DNA of 13,896 nucleotides. Source: a bacterium. Lineage in GTDB: Bacteria > Armatimonadota > Fimbriimonadia > Fimbriimonadales > JBAXQP01. The stretch covers positions 1 to 13,896 of the forward strand of contig JBAXQP010000036.1 in the NCBI GenBank assembly GCA_037131655.1, written 5' to 3'. Below the pieces are notes generated by a model. The model worked only from the letters and a program-made list of their open reading frames with translations. It was not told the DNA's origin and ran no database searches. Positions within the stretch are counted from its first letter, which is position 1; every line of letters begins with the position of its first letter. Below, one piece after another: positions 13,769-13,896 of this stretch. A program made the translations under genes and the position numbers.

Positions 13769-13896
13769 TTACACTTTCCTTACAACCGCCATAGGGGTCT
13801 GTTCGGAACCTTGGCCTAGGGGGTTGTCTTTGAATGCGGCTCTTATCAATTCTCTATCTACGCCTTTTGATGCTCCTAATACTTCTACTCCTAGGT
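13769..13896 (-). CDS. 3' end of an unidentified gene (runs off the right edge)
   Basis: On the minus strand a frame enters at the right edge and reads 41 codons to a TAA at 13771-13769. The C-terminus includes GVDRELIRAAFKDNPLGQG and ends SEQTPMAVVRKV. The composition looks like a real protein: mixed charged and hydrophobic residues, ordinary codons, and a helix followed by a Gly/Pro loop and a short strand. The AVVR ending faintly resembles the C-terminus of CofE-like F420-0 glutamyl ligase family proteins, but I would not rely on this. It is co-directional with flagellin 2, about 610 nt upstream of it, so it is likely a separate unit. Its start and function lie outside the window. Confidence 0.55.
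   Translation of the reverse strand, partial: LGVEVLGASKGVDRELIRAAFKDNPLGQGSEQTPMAVVRKV

Noticed and set aside
1..13896. CRISPR arrays, insertion sequences, prophage genes, rRNA
   Set aside because: No regularly spaced repeats, transposase or integrase motifs, phage genes or rRNA segments were seen on either strand.

Overview
The window comes from a flagellated bacterium of middling GC content. The evidence is bacterial housekeeping genes (ruvA, ruvB), a bacterial tRNA-Pro(GGG) and a late flagellar filament cluster. The lineage cannot be fixed from sequence alone. A zinc-ribbon/TPR membrane protein directly after ruvB, together with a membrane-anchored PilZ protein, reminds me of Armatimonadota-like or other deep-branching phyla, but this is a weak impression.

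Layout. The first ~5.7 kb is read on the plus strand. An AT-rich, unrecognised gene enters from the left edge. After it come a promoter overlapped by a perfect inverted repeat, then ruvA and ruvB (Holliday-junction branch migration), a zinc-ribbon/TPR single-pass membrane protein, a secreted TPR protein and a YcgR-like PilZ (c-di-GMP receptor) protein. Gaps between the first four genes are short (3 to 32 nt), so they probably form one transcription unit. A strong hairpin overlaps the stop of the PilZ gene. A monocistronic tRNA-Pro(GGG) with a clear sigma70-type promoter follows.

From about 6.0 kb to the right end all coding is on the minus strand. In transcription order (right to left) it holds the 3' end of an unidentified gene (13769-13896), a ~600-nt non-coding stretch with several inverted repeats, flagellin 2, flagellin 1, the filament cap fliD, the flagellin chaperone fliS, a small FliT/FlgN-like protein and a SprT-like zinc metalloprotein. 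Flagellin 1 has a good sigma28 (FliA-type) promoter. Flagellin 2 has no recognisable one and instead has a candidate sigma70-type promoter with a long, structured leader.

The right half therefore encodes filament subunits, their cap and their export chaperones. The PilZ protein on the left could link c-di-GMP to motility, but that is inferred from family and proximity. I do not see a convincing undescribed system. The best leads are the inverted repeat over the ruvAB promoter, the unusually conserved central region shared by the two flagellins, the enlarged FliD, the structured non-coding region upstream of flagellin 2, and a set of strong hairpins at gene ends that lack T-tracts.
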